From the NCBI GenBank assembly GCA_964036195.1, contig OZ038455.1, positions 4,047,855 through 4,111,854 on the forward strand: DNA of 64,000 bases. The letters run 5' to 3'. Positions 43,101 to 51,032 of the stretch are shown here, piece by piece. The position numbers and the translations under genes are program-made. The stretch's first letter is position 1; each line of letters opens with the position of its first letter. Under the pieces are notes generated by a model. The model saw only the letters and a program-made list of their open reading frames with translations, was not told the origin of the DNA and made no database searches. Source of the DNA: Sphaerolaimus hirsutus. Taxonomy: Eukaryota > Nematoda > Chromadorea > Monhysterida > Sphaerolaimidae.

Positions 43101-45081
43101 CCCCCAACCCCCCCCCCCCCAGTGAACCCCCCTAATTGCAGGTAACTTAGCGAGTTTAGTTATGGTTCCATACATTCCAACCCTCGGACCGGGGGCTTCT
43201 CAATGCGGCATTTTGGCTGCATTGTTGCCTGGAATGCCAAAAATACACGATTCAGAACTAAAAGAACATGATCGGAAGGATTGGTATGTACGTGTTGATA
43301 TGCGGGAAAGTGAAAGCGCCGGGAATTTGACGCGGGGTGAAAAGGAGGTATCACTTTTTTAACATTTGTCAAGTGATGGAAGTGTGACAAGTGGTAGGGA
43401 AATATGTAAATGATAATAAGTGGCGAGTAAAGTTGCAAGTGACGGATTCCGTATTTACAACGCAGCACCTGTGAATTAATTTATTGCACATTTCGTCAAG
43501 AATGTGCGTCCAATTTCACTTCACTGAATAGTCGCTCTTCTTATCACTTATGCTACGTGCTACTTTTGCTGCGTTAACGTTACGTGTCTCTAAATTTCAC
43601 ATTTCACTTATTACTTTCCATGCTATATGTCACTTTTCTTGTCACTTGTCACTTTCCTTGATCAACAACAAAATCTCAAATTGTCCGCAGATTCTTATTG
43701 AGATGCCTGAAATCGATAGTTCTGAGTTGGCACTAGAAATGGACGCATGGGGACCACAGAAACGCTTATGGTGCCAATCCCAGATCCTGTAAAATGCCCT
43801 GTAAAATGTAAAATGACATGCAAAGTGTTAAAAGTCATGTAAAATGCCCTGCAAAATGGCAACCGAGTTGCCGTTTTGCAGTGCATTTTACATGACTTTT
43901 GACACTTTGCATGACATTTTACATTTTACGAGGCATTTTACAGGGCATGGGACTGCCCCCTGGATGGCTATAAAATTAAAGTTGAAAATGATACTACACC
44001 TATCCATCACAATGCTAAAGTATAGATGGAAACGTATATTACTTCTAATCACTTGCACGTTGTTGTTTGTTGTGATGGGACTTATGCCTTGGATGGATAA
44101 TTTGGCGCACATTTTTGGCTTCCTCGCTGGATTGGCGTGTAAAAGTTCGTTTTGTTTTGTTTCGTCACTTGACTAAGAAAAATCGTTTCCGTTTTCCGGC
44201 AAGTGCTAAAAAATTTCCGTTTCCGTTTTTCGTTAAAAATTTTTTGTTGACACCCTAGTGTGTAGGCACAATGGCGCTTTGTGATAATGCTGTGAAAAGC
44301 GCCTCTGCTCATTTGGCGCCATTGGTGCTGGAGTTTTGCTCATTTTTTACTTGGATTTTAGATTCTACTTCAAAAATTAAAAACTGGGACATCATCGAGA
44401 AAAATTTTTAATAATTTATTTTATCTGATTGCTAAACATTGATTGCTATCTTTTGCTGGAGCTGAAATCACTACGCCCACCTGGTGCCGATCGCCATTTT
44501 GCAGGGCATTTTCCATGACTTTTGACACTTTGCATGACATTTGACACTTTACAGTGCTTTTTACAGGTTCTGGGAGCGAGTGCCCCCTGGATCTATACTC
44601 CCACGCACGGTGTATGGTGTCATGTAAGATGTCAGATAAAATTCTTGAAACATCATGCGAAATATAAAATACTATAGTCAACTGCACGCAAAAAAATTTG
44701 GCTGGACAGTGCATTTTACCAAATATGTTCTGTATGATAATTCACATGTTACATGACATTTTACATGATGTGAGACTGCCTGCAGGCTCATCTCACAACA
44801 AAAACTATCACTAATCCATTTCAGGGCTACTCAAGTCAATTGAATCTGACACTGTCAACTGGAAAAGTGGCTCCCGTGGCAACTGGAAGAAAAGCGTCAA
44901 GCTGTTAGCCAACATTTTGTTCACCGCCGCCGTGCCCGGCGTGCTATTCATGCTGTTCTATGTTATTCGCTTACCCGAATGTTCCTGGTGTTTGTATTTA
45001 AGTTGTGTTAAGTTGCCGTTTTTGAGCGTGGATTTTTGCAATGAGAAAAGCCCCCCGCCCGAGGATTATTTTCCGTATTGA
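28159..45081 (+). CDS. Inactive rhomboid (iRhom/RHBDF), C-terminal part
   Basis: iRhoms are ER/plasma-membrane pseudoproteases that escort ADAM17 and regulate EGFR ligands. Exons: 28159-28241, 28797-28877, 29456-29507, 29895-29954, 30150-30224, 31965-32105, 40531-40686, 41382-41546, 41939-42039, 42636-42748, 43142-43347, 43691-43770, 43963-44138, 44825-45081. All phases agree, giving 581 residues in frame to a TGA; vertebrate iRhoms are ~855, so the N-terminal cytosolic exons are missing. Diagnostic blocks: FTCWITTVQM (membrane segment 1), NVWYGPS, GARYVPCM, ERRSACCIHRDGSGC (iRhom homology domain), CGQDPHAC, WPDDLTRWPICT, GRPCCVG, YCDFVGGTFHGDAHLCSQV, LPF, FLHAGVIHL, GNLASL, GLMPWMDNLAHIFGFLAG and the cysteine tail. 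The protease GxSG is replaced by GPGA, so it is predicted inactive. An acidic stretch of about 80 residues (43210-44000) interrupts the region after GPGASQCG. Three introns are MITEs without GT-AG ends. Exons 28159 and 28797 are assigned by phase only. Confidence 0.92.
28329..28540. repeat. TAGGGTT-type element with GGGACC core
   Basis: Starts TAGGGTTCAAAC, ends GTTTGAACCCC, filled with diverged GGGACCGGGACT phrases. The flanks GTGGCAAG and GTGTCAAG match at 7 of 8 bases. It lies in the GT-AG intron between 28241 and 28797 of iRhom. Confidence 0.65.
29508..29894. mobile_element. MITE forming an iRhom intron (GT...TG)
   Basis: Left end GGTGCCACTCCCAGACCCTG, right end CAGGGTTTGTAAGTGCCCCTG, with TGTCAAACGTCATG-type phrases between. 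CTGGTG occurs at both junctions, so the exact cut is ambiguous within six bases. With a GT start the intron ends TG. Removal joins membrane segment 1 (AIAFL) to VFTWHDF in frame. Length 387 bases. Confidence 0.85.
29955..30149. mobile_element. MITE forming the next iRhom intron (no GT start)
   Basis: Left end GGGGGCAGTCCCAAGCCCTG, right end CAGGGCTTGGGACTGCCACCAG. CCAGG occurs at both junctions. Whatever the placement, the 5' end is not GT; the AG placement gives GG...AG. Removal joins RWHFAQ to VQDHTGM in frame. Length 195 bases, only 60 bases of exon after the previous MITE intron. Confidence 0.85.
30439..30605. mobile_element. Intron-forming MITE family, ordinary copy
   Basis: Ends GGTGCCAGTCCCAAGCCCTG and CAGGGCTTGGGAC are nearly identical to those of 29955-30149, with the same CTGTAAAGTGTAAAGTAAAG subterminal phrases. 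It lies inside the iRhom intron 30225-31964, so it need not be excised itself. A partial copy precedes it at about 30318-30420. Confidence 0.7.
30604..31350. repeat. Composite foldback with iterated GCACAAACGCC phrases
   Basis: Four phrases like GCACGCACAAACGCC at 30604-30705 face their reverse complements at 31263-31350. Inside, CATTCCGCATTTTGGCCTAT phrases at 30966-31060 face 31085-31173. Frames seen in both arms are symmetry artefacts. It lies in the iRhom intron before exon 31965. Confidence 0.7.
31770..31925. repeat. ATGTCAACTGGTTCCG hairpin MITE
   Basis: ATGTCAACTGGTTCCGTTCC faces GGCACCAGTTGACACTCGGT, between GGCCC-type ends. A close copy is at 63499-63659. This copy abuts the iRhom exon at 31965. 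Confidence 0.6.
32148..32315. repeat. Intron-forming MITE family, copy in the large iRhom intron
   Basis: Left end GGTGCCAATAACAGCCATG (diverged), right end ACAGGGTCTGGGAGTGGCC. It starts 42 bases after the GTCGGT donor of exon 31965-32105. Confidence 0.55.
32820..33057. repeat. TACCGTAAATACTCG element with GTAAATACTC-type ends
   Basis: Begins TACCGTAAATACTCGTATAA; the right end is near GGGTATAGTAAAAATACC. The tip resembles the TACCGTA families. It precedes the LINE tail. Preceding bases 32680-32800 are GATCCCGAAAAG-type remnants of a GGGATC-core element. Confidence 0.4.
33325..35577 (-). CDS. LINE reverse transcriptase (C-terminal part of ORF2)
   Basis: 750 uninterrupted codons. Around residues 170-200 is a PIPDEAAICKMILLHKKGDK block, then GGFRPGRRTLDNV (228-240), FIDAVKAFDRVDREKLW (261-277, with a catalytic Asp), GVAQGCALSPTLYAIYIHDL (319-338) and FADDIV (363-368, the catalytic Asp pair). 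A C-terminal CSQC...H...C pattern resembles the zinc-knuckle of many LINEs. It is in the same frame as the upstream endonuclease end (36057-35608), separated only by a TGA at 35610-35608 plus nine codons, so both are one ORF2 broken by a stop. The catalytic residues are intact. It makes cDNA by target-primed reverse transcription of its own RNA. Confidence 0.92.
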   Translation of the reverse strand: MALKLERRNLRDMKNRQDREEKQLHVERLTKLGGNYQMQEIFKKVGKIRGGDRDIIHTIYKENGEPAASVDSMNIEMEKAWQTVITPNPGCTLSETGVISKIKARDGSTRKLVVPITLIEIEKAIINLKNNKSAGTTGVYHEHLKLLEEKYQTSLCEIYNDWLKGEPIPDEAAICKMILLHKKGDKGNLKNYRTLGLSCNIKKVYMSVLNRRVIRWLEDNDALTEMQGGFRPGRRTLDNVQILKTCYNYAQVNGNPFITCFIDAVKAFDRVDREKLWKKMRMMGIPNILVTAISNVYKKTRAIMTYGGYESESMAYPIGVAQGCALSPTLYAIYIHDLATELLNTHMGAKCGRGNEKIPALFFADDIVIMASRDSELEHLMSVFSSWAWKWSVSINSSKSEVLRWGDNKIAKREWYIDIGDPTDRKREKIKETDQIRYLGVLINTGADPFRAHKNNVIAKMKRLSALPISAAKGTITPLHTAYVTWKAYVEPGSMYGTEITGLDKCQLAEMDKIYLQTMKRCVGLPISCSSSSLLYDMNGILPSDKYNQLIMTNDNYMQRACRERWLVRAHETDKNISGNSRLKPDNTNMTLVNQCINSSEINTVIQNLRGSDIKGYIHRKRMIKARDRLKEETAITNRGGILDQVEIKNIYYNELNWLAARYNALRTWNGAKRKICSQCSSRDVKVVGNLHHIMYVCLANSKCRNDLENIRCNIPCDWRMNPLGAKLCHAHRKGIDKMIRQCVVQITDR
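35608..37408 (-). pseudogene. LINE AP-endonuclease region, frameshifted
   Basis: The frame 37408-35984 contains ILYQNVRCLKNQ (from residue ~257), an acidic CFTETQ (285-290) and VIGDFNGHIG (421-430), all AP-endonuclease landmarks. The remaining landmark QSDHNAIYLSF lies in a different frame (36057-35608). The two frames overlap at 36057-35984 and differ by one base, so a single indel splits the domain. In the family this enzyme nicks target DNA. Its N-terminal ~240 codons include the duplicated hydrophobic segment. Broken here, so this copy is probably inactive. Confidence 0.8.
37260..38840 (-). repeat. Two-copy tandem duplication inside the LINE
   Basis: On the minus strand 38840-38050 and 38050-37260 encode parallel series: EVNTSGMC / EVNSRGMY, NTFMLNGYSDCKI / NTFILNGHSKCKI, AFWLILLA in both, DKCRYIFSKK / DKCRYMFSKK, and DITSHI followed by RFFKK. 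The period is about 785 bases. The copies remain largely open (the second as a 275-codon frame at 38303-37476) but have diverged. Confidence 0.75.
38258..40537 (-). CDS. LINE first ORF with SGNH/GDSL hydrolase-like domain
   Basis: 759 codons; the true start is unclear, since the first codons are antisense to the iRhom exon. A Pro/Ser/Ala-rich stretch (58-120) is followed by a domain with MLITGDSTS (301-309, the GDS nucleophile block), FDLVLLRAVLDVAD (357-370, at the place of the GxND block but without it) and RDGLHTSKSG (491-500, the Asp-x-x-His block). Esterase domains of this class occur in ORF1 of CR1-like LINEs. From residue ~575 on, the sequence is the first copy of a ~785-base tandem duplication with a hydrophobic FWLILLASLSLGLG segment. 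No frameshift is present. Function in retrotransposition is inferred from the family only. Confidence 0.75.
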   Translation of the reverse strand: MWTANGETGYPMGSIWSKSHLSEHIGVDLAEIRYGVVVTNTQNIALFIISFLLNAESPTLPSSEPKISTAAPPQASAASVQLSSGLSDNKELTAQPISQVREALSCNRSVNRGGMVLAPPAYDDFEDLTAKNQSKIVKFYRALLEKSKVPEQKLIREPAFGNMLLAPISIIKKLRMCPALGPMTGYRKTDTRAMYKEIPDFEIEQPPVLWVNNYPERTPAITTLVGGTLESVYISEFITNIHVVWNRIVFMVYKIESLKIDTIMACRITNEVMCKYLYIPNISKLCLLVDPYKASDYFFTMLITGDSTSVALPEEMEKQAAARSLNVKMHTTSSVFSGQRLPCIGALLKSIEFSKSFDLVLLRAVLDVADLEHSLAIKKEGVSIRNNFLHPVFEIVLKILNMGKLKFQPHGRIVLSLIGPTLPDYNASVWSEQLATEIFYFFLDIEQSLTEFLEVRTKKVMVLPLMDFCLKNYEIMEVSSPVQAMVHLISRDGLHTSKSGQKVVSYLTMQILQSMWVIKFKLDFTTIPVMSHSFANFHTGCGNTKASERTPSGAGGQSTIHNVIYGREMPEVNTSGMCTNLDIVKREKGVCCEQFYTAVFSVTSRVKENYLCIWISTLDVLTTNTFMLNGYSDCKITEEKANFKLSEKYGTIPCICHNSNVFQMNAFWLILLASLSLGLGMNSHIISFTHFAAFCLALLTLSHTGLKNTLQYSEGSLLRILTAYVGGKYTPDTRDKCRYIFSKKKCFLKKTDILKKIVI
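41161..41360. mobile_element. Intron-forming MITE family inside a GT-AG iRhom intron
   Basis: Ends GGGGGCACTCCCAGACCCTG and CAGGGTCTGGGATTGGCACC. The acceptor of the next exon (CCCGCAG at 41381) lies 20 bases beyond its end and the donor (GTGAGT at 40687) far before it, so splicing here is ordinary. Confidence 0.75.
41783..41886. mobile_element. Minimal TACCGTATTTCC pogo-like MITE
   Basis: 104 bases between TACCGTATTTCCTCGAAATA and TATTTGGAGGTAATACGGTA. It lies in the iRhom intron 41547-41938. Confidence 0.75.
42807..42921. mobile_element. Minimal TACCGTATTTACTTGAATAATTCC MITE
   Basis: 115 bases. GAATAATTCCCCC is repeated three times after the left end, facing GATTATTCAGGCAAATAGGGTA. It lies in the iRhom intron 42749-43141. 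Confidence 0.7.
43771..43962. mobile_element. MITE forming a third iRhom intron (GT...TG)
   Basis: Left end GGTGCCAATCCCAGATCCTG, right end CAGGGCATGGGACTGCCCCC, then TGG. TGG occurs at both junctions. With a GT start it ends TG, as in OSTC intron 1 and 29508-29894. Removal joins QKRLW to MAIKLKL in frame, and the phase then carries to the end of the gene. The flanking protein is not conserved, so support comes from reading frame alone. Confidence 0.65.
44175..44257. repeat. Partial TTTCCG-core TAGGGTG element
   Basis: TTTCCGTTTTCCGG repeats end in TTGACACCCTA. The left TAGGG end is absent. It lies in the last iRhom intron. Confidence 0.5.
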
Positions 45082-46009
45082 TTTTTTAGGGTTCATGCTG
45101 CGTTGATTTTCCTCGAAATACCCCAGGGGGTTTATTTTTTCGCCAGCGAAATTTGAGAGGGGGGCTTATTCAACGGGGCGGGGGTATAATTTCGTAAGAA
45201 ATTTTCGTGAAGGATCATAGTGAATAATAGGCTTTTACCTACCGAAACCGGTATTGATAGTGACAAAACCGGTCTACGTGTAGCTGCAATTCAAATCTGC
45301 AGCAATAAAAATATCATGTAAATACATTGCATACATGATGTACATCATTCCAGACCTGTGGTATTTCGAGGTGGGGGGGGGGGATTATTGTTTCCCCCGG
45401 TCGCTTGGGGGTAATTCGAGGAAATACGGCAGGTTTGTTTTTCTTAAGCTGCATTTACATGGCCATGACAAAAACTTGTGACGACAAATTTTTTGGACAT
45501 TCAACTTTCTTTTTGTCATGAAAATTGAACCTTTGTTATGTCAGAGACCTATCTCGATCACCCCCGTTACCTGGGAAGCTTTCATATTTAGGCAATTTAG
45601 CTTTCATATTTTGCGCAATGAAATTAAATTTTTTCTTGTCAGGCATTTTTAGGTATATTTCTAGGTAGATTTCTAGGTTAACAAAAAGTGAGTTGAAAGC
45701 CTGAAATCCAGCAGAGTTTGACATGGAAATTGGGTAATTTTTTTACAATTTCACAACCAGGTTTTTATCTTTTGTCTTTTCAAGTTTTTTATGTAAATCT
45801 CCAGTGTTTTCTGAAAATTTTTGCGGTTTAATGATGTATACGGTGCTGTATGTAGGTTGTTGAGCTCAGTTCCAAGCTTGTGGTGCCAATATTGTGTAGT
45901 CTACTTGCCAATTTTTATGTGCTCAAAGTGATTAAAATTTACGTTACCTCTGGTCACTGATCAATATGTGTGCCTTGTGCCTACACCAAGAAGTTATAAT
46001 TGAGGCGTC

Positions 46010-46640
46010 TACTTCTAAAAGTCGACAAGTCAAAAATATGAAAATTTCGACTTAGGCCCGGAAACGTCATCTACTCCCGCACATTTTTCATAATTTTCCA
46101 TAAATTTTTTGACCTCACATGCCCATATGGCATACTGCCAATTTTGACATTTTTTGTGAAAAATGTAAACAATTTCAGCAAGAAGTCGACAAGTCCACTT
46201 AGTTTAGAGCAAGAAGTCAACAAGTCCATCCTCGTCATCCTTTTTTATGGGGAAAATAGCAAGAAATGTGATACATATGTCTGTCATGTACAGCTACTTC
46301 TAAAAGTCGACAAGTCCATACATTGACCATAAGGGAGATTCATCCAGGCCAGGAACAAAAATGTTTGTTAGTGCAAGAAGTCGACAAGTCCATTTCCCTC
46401 CCCAAAACAGTTTTGCTCTGTCCAAATGGAGTTATATGGACACCCCATTTTGGTGTATACGTTGAGAGCAGAGGCTGAAAATTTGATACTTTATTGTCAA
46501 CATTTTGAACTTAATGGTAGGCACGAGAGAGCCAAATTGGACACGCAGGATGAACCTGGAATCGGATCGGAAACTTGACATGCGATTTACTCAAAATCGC
46601 ATTTTGTGGACTTGTCGACTTCTCAAGTCTCAAGAGAAGT
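46010..46640. repeat. Dispersed AGAAGTCGACAAGTCCA repeats
   Basis: The phrase (A)AGAAGTCGACAAGTC(C/A)A recurs at least five times at irregular spacing and appears in inverted form near 46613-46645 (GACTTGTCGACTTCTC). It may be an inverted-repeat element with iterated inner motif. Confidence 0.5.
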
Positions 46641-46898
46641 AGACGCTTCAAATTCAGTTATGAACTCATTTTAGTTAACTCGTATGAGTTGTCCGTCAAT
46701 TGATGTTATATTCACAGGGATCAACGAATGGCTCGCTGCAGTAAACTCAAAGATGATCGTGTATCGTGTTTCTCTCGATCAATAGTATACTCTGCGGACC
46801 TGATACTCTGCCCTCGCACTCATTTATGTATCACGTTGGAAGCGTGCCAATGGCCATACACTAACGATGGCAAATGAGGCATCTAGTTCCGATTTTAC

Positions 46899-48345
46899 AT
46901 AAACACCTTCCCGGACAAGTTCACCACCCATTTTTTTATTTCACTTCGAATGCAATATCTCCGTCCATGGGGGTGTTATAAGGCTGAAACTTTGTACATA
47001 TTAAGTTGTAAGACCCCCTTACTCCCCAACAATGGGGGGAGGTGCGGCGACTCACTACAGGGTGGGTCGCCCTATATACAAAAAGTTTTTGTGGTGTTTT
47101 TGGTGTCCCAAGCAAGTTCACCACCCACTTGATTAGCTACACTTTGAAGGCCATATCTCCGGCTGTGAGGGCGGTAGAAAGCTTAAATTTGGGGGATGTC
47201 TTGCCAACAACCCCCCTCACAATACACCAGTGGGGCGGCTGCCGACGACCCACTAAAGCATGTGTCACTGCATATAAATTTGATAATTTTTTAAAAACAA
47301 CCCAAGTGTCCATAACAAGTTCGCCACCCAACTGCATTATAAAAAAATGTTGTGAGAACATACCTGAGATAAAATTGAATCAGATATGAACCCTAGTTCT
47401 GCTCATTAAAATTTTTTCAGTAGGGCACCCACCCTTTCCCATAAACAGCAGATTTAAAATTTCACTTTAAACCAATTTTTTGTATCACACTTAAAAAGTT
47501 GGTTTACAAAGTTCTCTAGGGGAGGGTCTAAGGTTCAAAGTTATGTAAACAACATAACCTCTCAAATGCTTCCATAAGGAAATTTATTTGGGGTGAATGA
47601 AAAAGTGAAAATTTTGTCAAATTTTCTTCCTGAAATGACATCATTTTGACATCATAGAATTCACCCCAAGTTAATTTCCTTATGGAAGCATTTTAGAGGT
47701 TATGTTGTTTACATAACTTTGAACCTTAGACCCTCCCCTAGTGAACTTTGTAAACCAACTTTTTAAGTGTGACACAAAAAATTGGTTTAAAGTGAAATTT
47801 TCAGTCAGCTGTTTATGGGACAGGGTGGGAAAAAATTTTTTTTGGCTAAAATAGTGTTTCAACCCGATTCATTTTTATATTAGGTATGTTGTTGCAACAC
47901 TTGTTAAATGCAGTTGGGTGATGAACTTGTTTTGGGACACTTGGGCTATTTTTAGAAAATGGTTAACTTTATATGCAGTGACCCATGCTTTAGTGGGTTG
48001 TTGGCAGCCGCCCCACTGGTGGATCATGAAGGGGGTTGTTGGCAAGACATCCCCCAAATTTCAGCTTTATACCGCCATCACAGCTGGAGATATGGCTCTC
48101 GTAGTGTAGCCAATCAAGTGGGTGGTGAACTTGTTTGGGATACGAAAAACACCAGAAAAATTGTTGCATATAGGGTGACCCACCCTGTAGTGAGTCGCCG
48201 CATCTCCCCCATTGTTGGGGAGTAGAGGGGTCTTACAACATCATATATACAAAGTTTCAGCTTTATAACACCCCCATGGACGGAGATATTGCATTCGAAG
48301 TGAAAAAAAAAATGGGTGGTGAACTTGTCCGGGAAGGATGTTTAT
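46899..48345. repeat. 1.45-kb full-length foldback
   Basis: ATAAACACCTTCCCGGACAA at the left is matched by TTGTCCGGGAAGGATGTTTAT at the right, and complementarity continues through almost the whole element to a centre near 47610. Repeated sub-blocks (CAAGTTCACCACCCA) occur within each arm. It inserted in or next to a CACGTTGGAAGCGTGCCAA MITE remnant (46790-46860). Confidence 0.8.
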
Positions 48346-48389
48346 AAGCCGATTTTTAGAAAAAAAACAAAAAAAAATCATCCGAAACA

Positions 48390-48835
48390 GGGTATCTCCA
48401 CCCTCAAATTGGTAAAATTTCACTCGAAACAAGTTATCTCCAAAAAGAGCCACCAAAAATTTCAGTCGAAACGGTATCCCCACCAACGGAAAAAATCATC
48501 CGAATTACAGTATAGATTTGAAGGAATGTGTCCAAATTCCCATACAAAACAGAAAAAATCACCCGAATTACGGTATAGAATTCCAAATCAGTTTTTGAAA
48601 AAAATCATCCGGAACAGGGTATCTTCAAAAAAATCTTTGTCCGAAACAGGGTATCTTCACTCAAAATTTACTCTCAAGTGGGGCCATTCTCATGGAAGCG
48701 GACCATTGACTCTCATGGAAGCGGACCATGACCGGTGCACCACCACCGACCAGCAAATCCTATGTACTAAGTGGAGATACCCTGTTTCGAGTGATTTTTC
48801 ATAAAAAAATCACTCGAAACAGGGTATCTCCACTG
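48390..48835. repeat. Tandem ATCAyyCGAAACAGGGTATC array
   Basis: Diverged ~40-60 base units contain AAAATCATCCGAAACAGGGTATC or AATTACGGTATAG. An inverted unit (GGAGATACCCTGTTTCGAGT) occurs at 48773-48798, making a hairpin with the unit after it. Confidence 0.55.
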
Positions 48836-49099
48836 AGTCTGCTGACCTGCTGTCAATCAAATCATTATAACTCCAGCTATATACGTCGGCCACAGGGTCG
48901 AAAGTATGGAAAATGTAGATAAATTTATTAGCTTTTCAAAAAGTTTTGGGCAAGGGTTCTCCTTCGAAAATTGCCCGCTCGGGCCAACGTTGAAGTTTCA
49001 AATGCGATTTTGGAAAAACCTAAAATGATGGAGATACCGACATTCGGAACTAGAAGCCTCAAATCCTCCGGAAAAAAGTATTTTAATTTGTAAGTACCG

Positions 49100-50043
49100 G
49101 GTGGCCCACGTCAGGCGCACGGTTTTCATTGGCCCCCAACACATCAAATTTGAATGGAAACCGCTCGAATTTGGTTTGGGGGTAAATAAATGTAACCCAT
49201 TTGTTGTGTTAAGTGCACGGTTTCATATCGCAAGATTTCGTGTCAGAACGTGAAAGAGTTTCATATTTACGTTTTTGAATGTGTCCCATTGGGTAGATGG
49301 TCCTGTGGAGTGACGTTGTTTTGCATACGATGTGATAAATGTGGAAATTTAGTGATATTTATGTGTGTGCTTAACATACTAAATAGGGTACATTTATCTA
49401 CTGTCATGCCAAATTTGGGCTATTTTTATGAATAATTGGTGCTTTGGTAGACGATTACCTGAATGCGCCACGCTCAAACACGTATTTAACTTTGCTTCAC
49501 GTTCCGACATTGTGATGTGGAGCCGGGCGTGCACTGATACGCACACGTGCCCGATACGCACATATGCCCGTTTTTTTTCGTTTGACACTTTTTCAAGTGA
49601 TTTTCAGACATAAGTAAAGTGAAAAAAAGTTGCGCAATGACATTAGTAAACTTTTTGCACTTCACTCATATCTGAAAATCACTTGAAACGTGTCAAACGA
49701 AAAACAGTGAAAAATGGCTATTTTTCACTGTTTTTTTCACTTGACACATTTTCAAGTGATTTTCAGATATGAGTGAAGTGACAAAAGTTCACTCATGTCA
49801 TTGCGCAACTTTTTTTCACTTTACTCATATCTGAAAATCACTTGAAAAAGTGTCAAGTGAAAAAAACGGGCATATGCGCGTATCGGGCACGTGTGCGTAT
49901 CAGGCCTGCCCCGTGGTGGAGCCATGCACTTAACACAACAAATGGGGTACACTTATCTACCCCCATACCAAATTTGAGCAGTTTTCATTCAAAATTGACG
50001 TGTTGGGAGCCAATTGAAACCGTGCGCCTGACGTGGGCCACCC
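49100..50043. repeat. Foldback with a second palindrome in its centre
   Basis: GGGTGGCCCACGTCAGGCGC faces GCGCCTGACGTGGGCCACCC. The inner arms GTGCCCGATACGCACATATG (49550) and CATATGCGCGTATCGGGCAC (49870) enclose two further inverted copies of a TTTTCAAGTGATTTTCAGA block. No coding sequence is supported. Confidence 0.75.
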
Positions 50044-51032
50044 TATATTTTTTTCTAAAATGACTTTTCGAATTTCGCTGGGCGTGGGTTACCGCCGCCG
50101 ACTGTGCCACGCAGGTAAAAAGCATGAAAAACCGGCTGAAAAAAAATTACTAGGTACTGACACGCTTCGTGTGCGTGATTTTTGTGTGATTATTTTGATG
50201 TCCGGGCGGTCCCCGGGCGTTTTTTTTAAACGATCTCCATCGTACGGAATCATGCGAGCACTGAAAAATTGTATAAAAAATACGTGGGCCGTTTACACGG
50301 CCCGCAGGGGGTCTAAGCGGGGGGCTTCTGGCTTGAAGTTGGGCAACTCATGGGGGTATATTTCCAATCGGGCAAAGTCGGGCATATTGCCCGCGGTCGG
50401 GCAGAAATAATTTTTAATGGAATTTTTTTGATCGTGCGGAAAAATGTGGACAGGGGTTTACCCCCGTCTGGTATTTATGCACGTCATGTATGGAATGTAC
50501 GTGACGTTTAAATTGCTGCCAATTTGCATCGCAGCTACACATGGTCATAGACTAGTTTGTGTAGATATACAAGTATACATGTACAAATATAACTTGTTTT
50601 GGCATATTTATTACCAGTTTTGGTGTGTAAAAGCCGATTCTTTACTACTGTCCTTCACGAAATTTTCTGACGAAATAATAAACCCCCTGGGGGTATTTCG
50701 AGGAAATATGGTATGTCTTTTATATATTGCGGAAATATATGCCTGTTTACATGCCAACTTTTATTCACATTTATCTGGCGATACATCACATAAAACAGTT
50801 CGTAAAAAATCTCAATCACAGCAATTTGAACGAGGTATTCTGCGGGCAGGGCGTTCCTGGCTGTAGAAATTTTACCAATTACGCTAAAAGCACAGAGTTC
50901 ACACGTGGCCTAAAAAATCACATCGAAATCTAGATGAAAAAATCACATTGTAAATATTTATCTCACGCGAAATTGGGACAAATCCCAAAAATTCGCTCCC
51001 TGGGGGTGGGGGTACTATTCGAGCAGGCCGCC

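Larger units (their letters stand above)
45082..51032. other. Intergenic repeats between iRhom and the secreted-protein gene
   Basis: I see no supportable exon. The region contains a TACCGTATTTCC-type remnant (45100-45430), AGAAGTCGACAAGTCCA repeats (46010-46640), two large foldbacks (46899-48345, 49100-50043), an ATCACTCGAAACAGGGTATC tandem array (48390-48835) and another pogo-like remnant (50480-50713). A 162-codon frame at 48316-48804 is made of that tandem array. Confidence 0.55.

Noticed and set aside
48316-48804. 162-codon plus-strand frame
   Set aside because: It is the translation of a tandem repeat array and the end of a foldback; the lysine-rich peptide repeats follow the DNA repeat.
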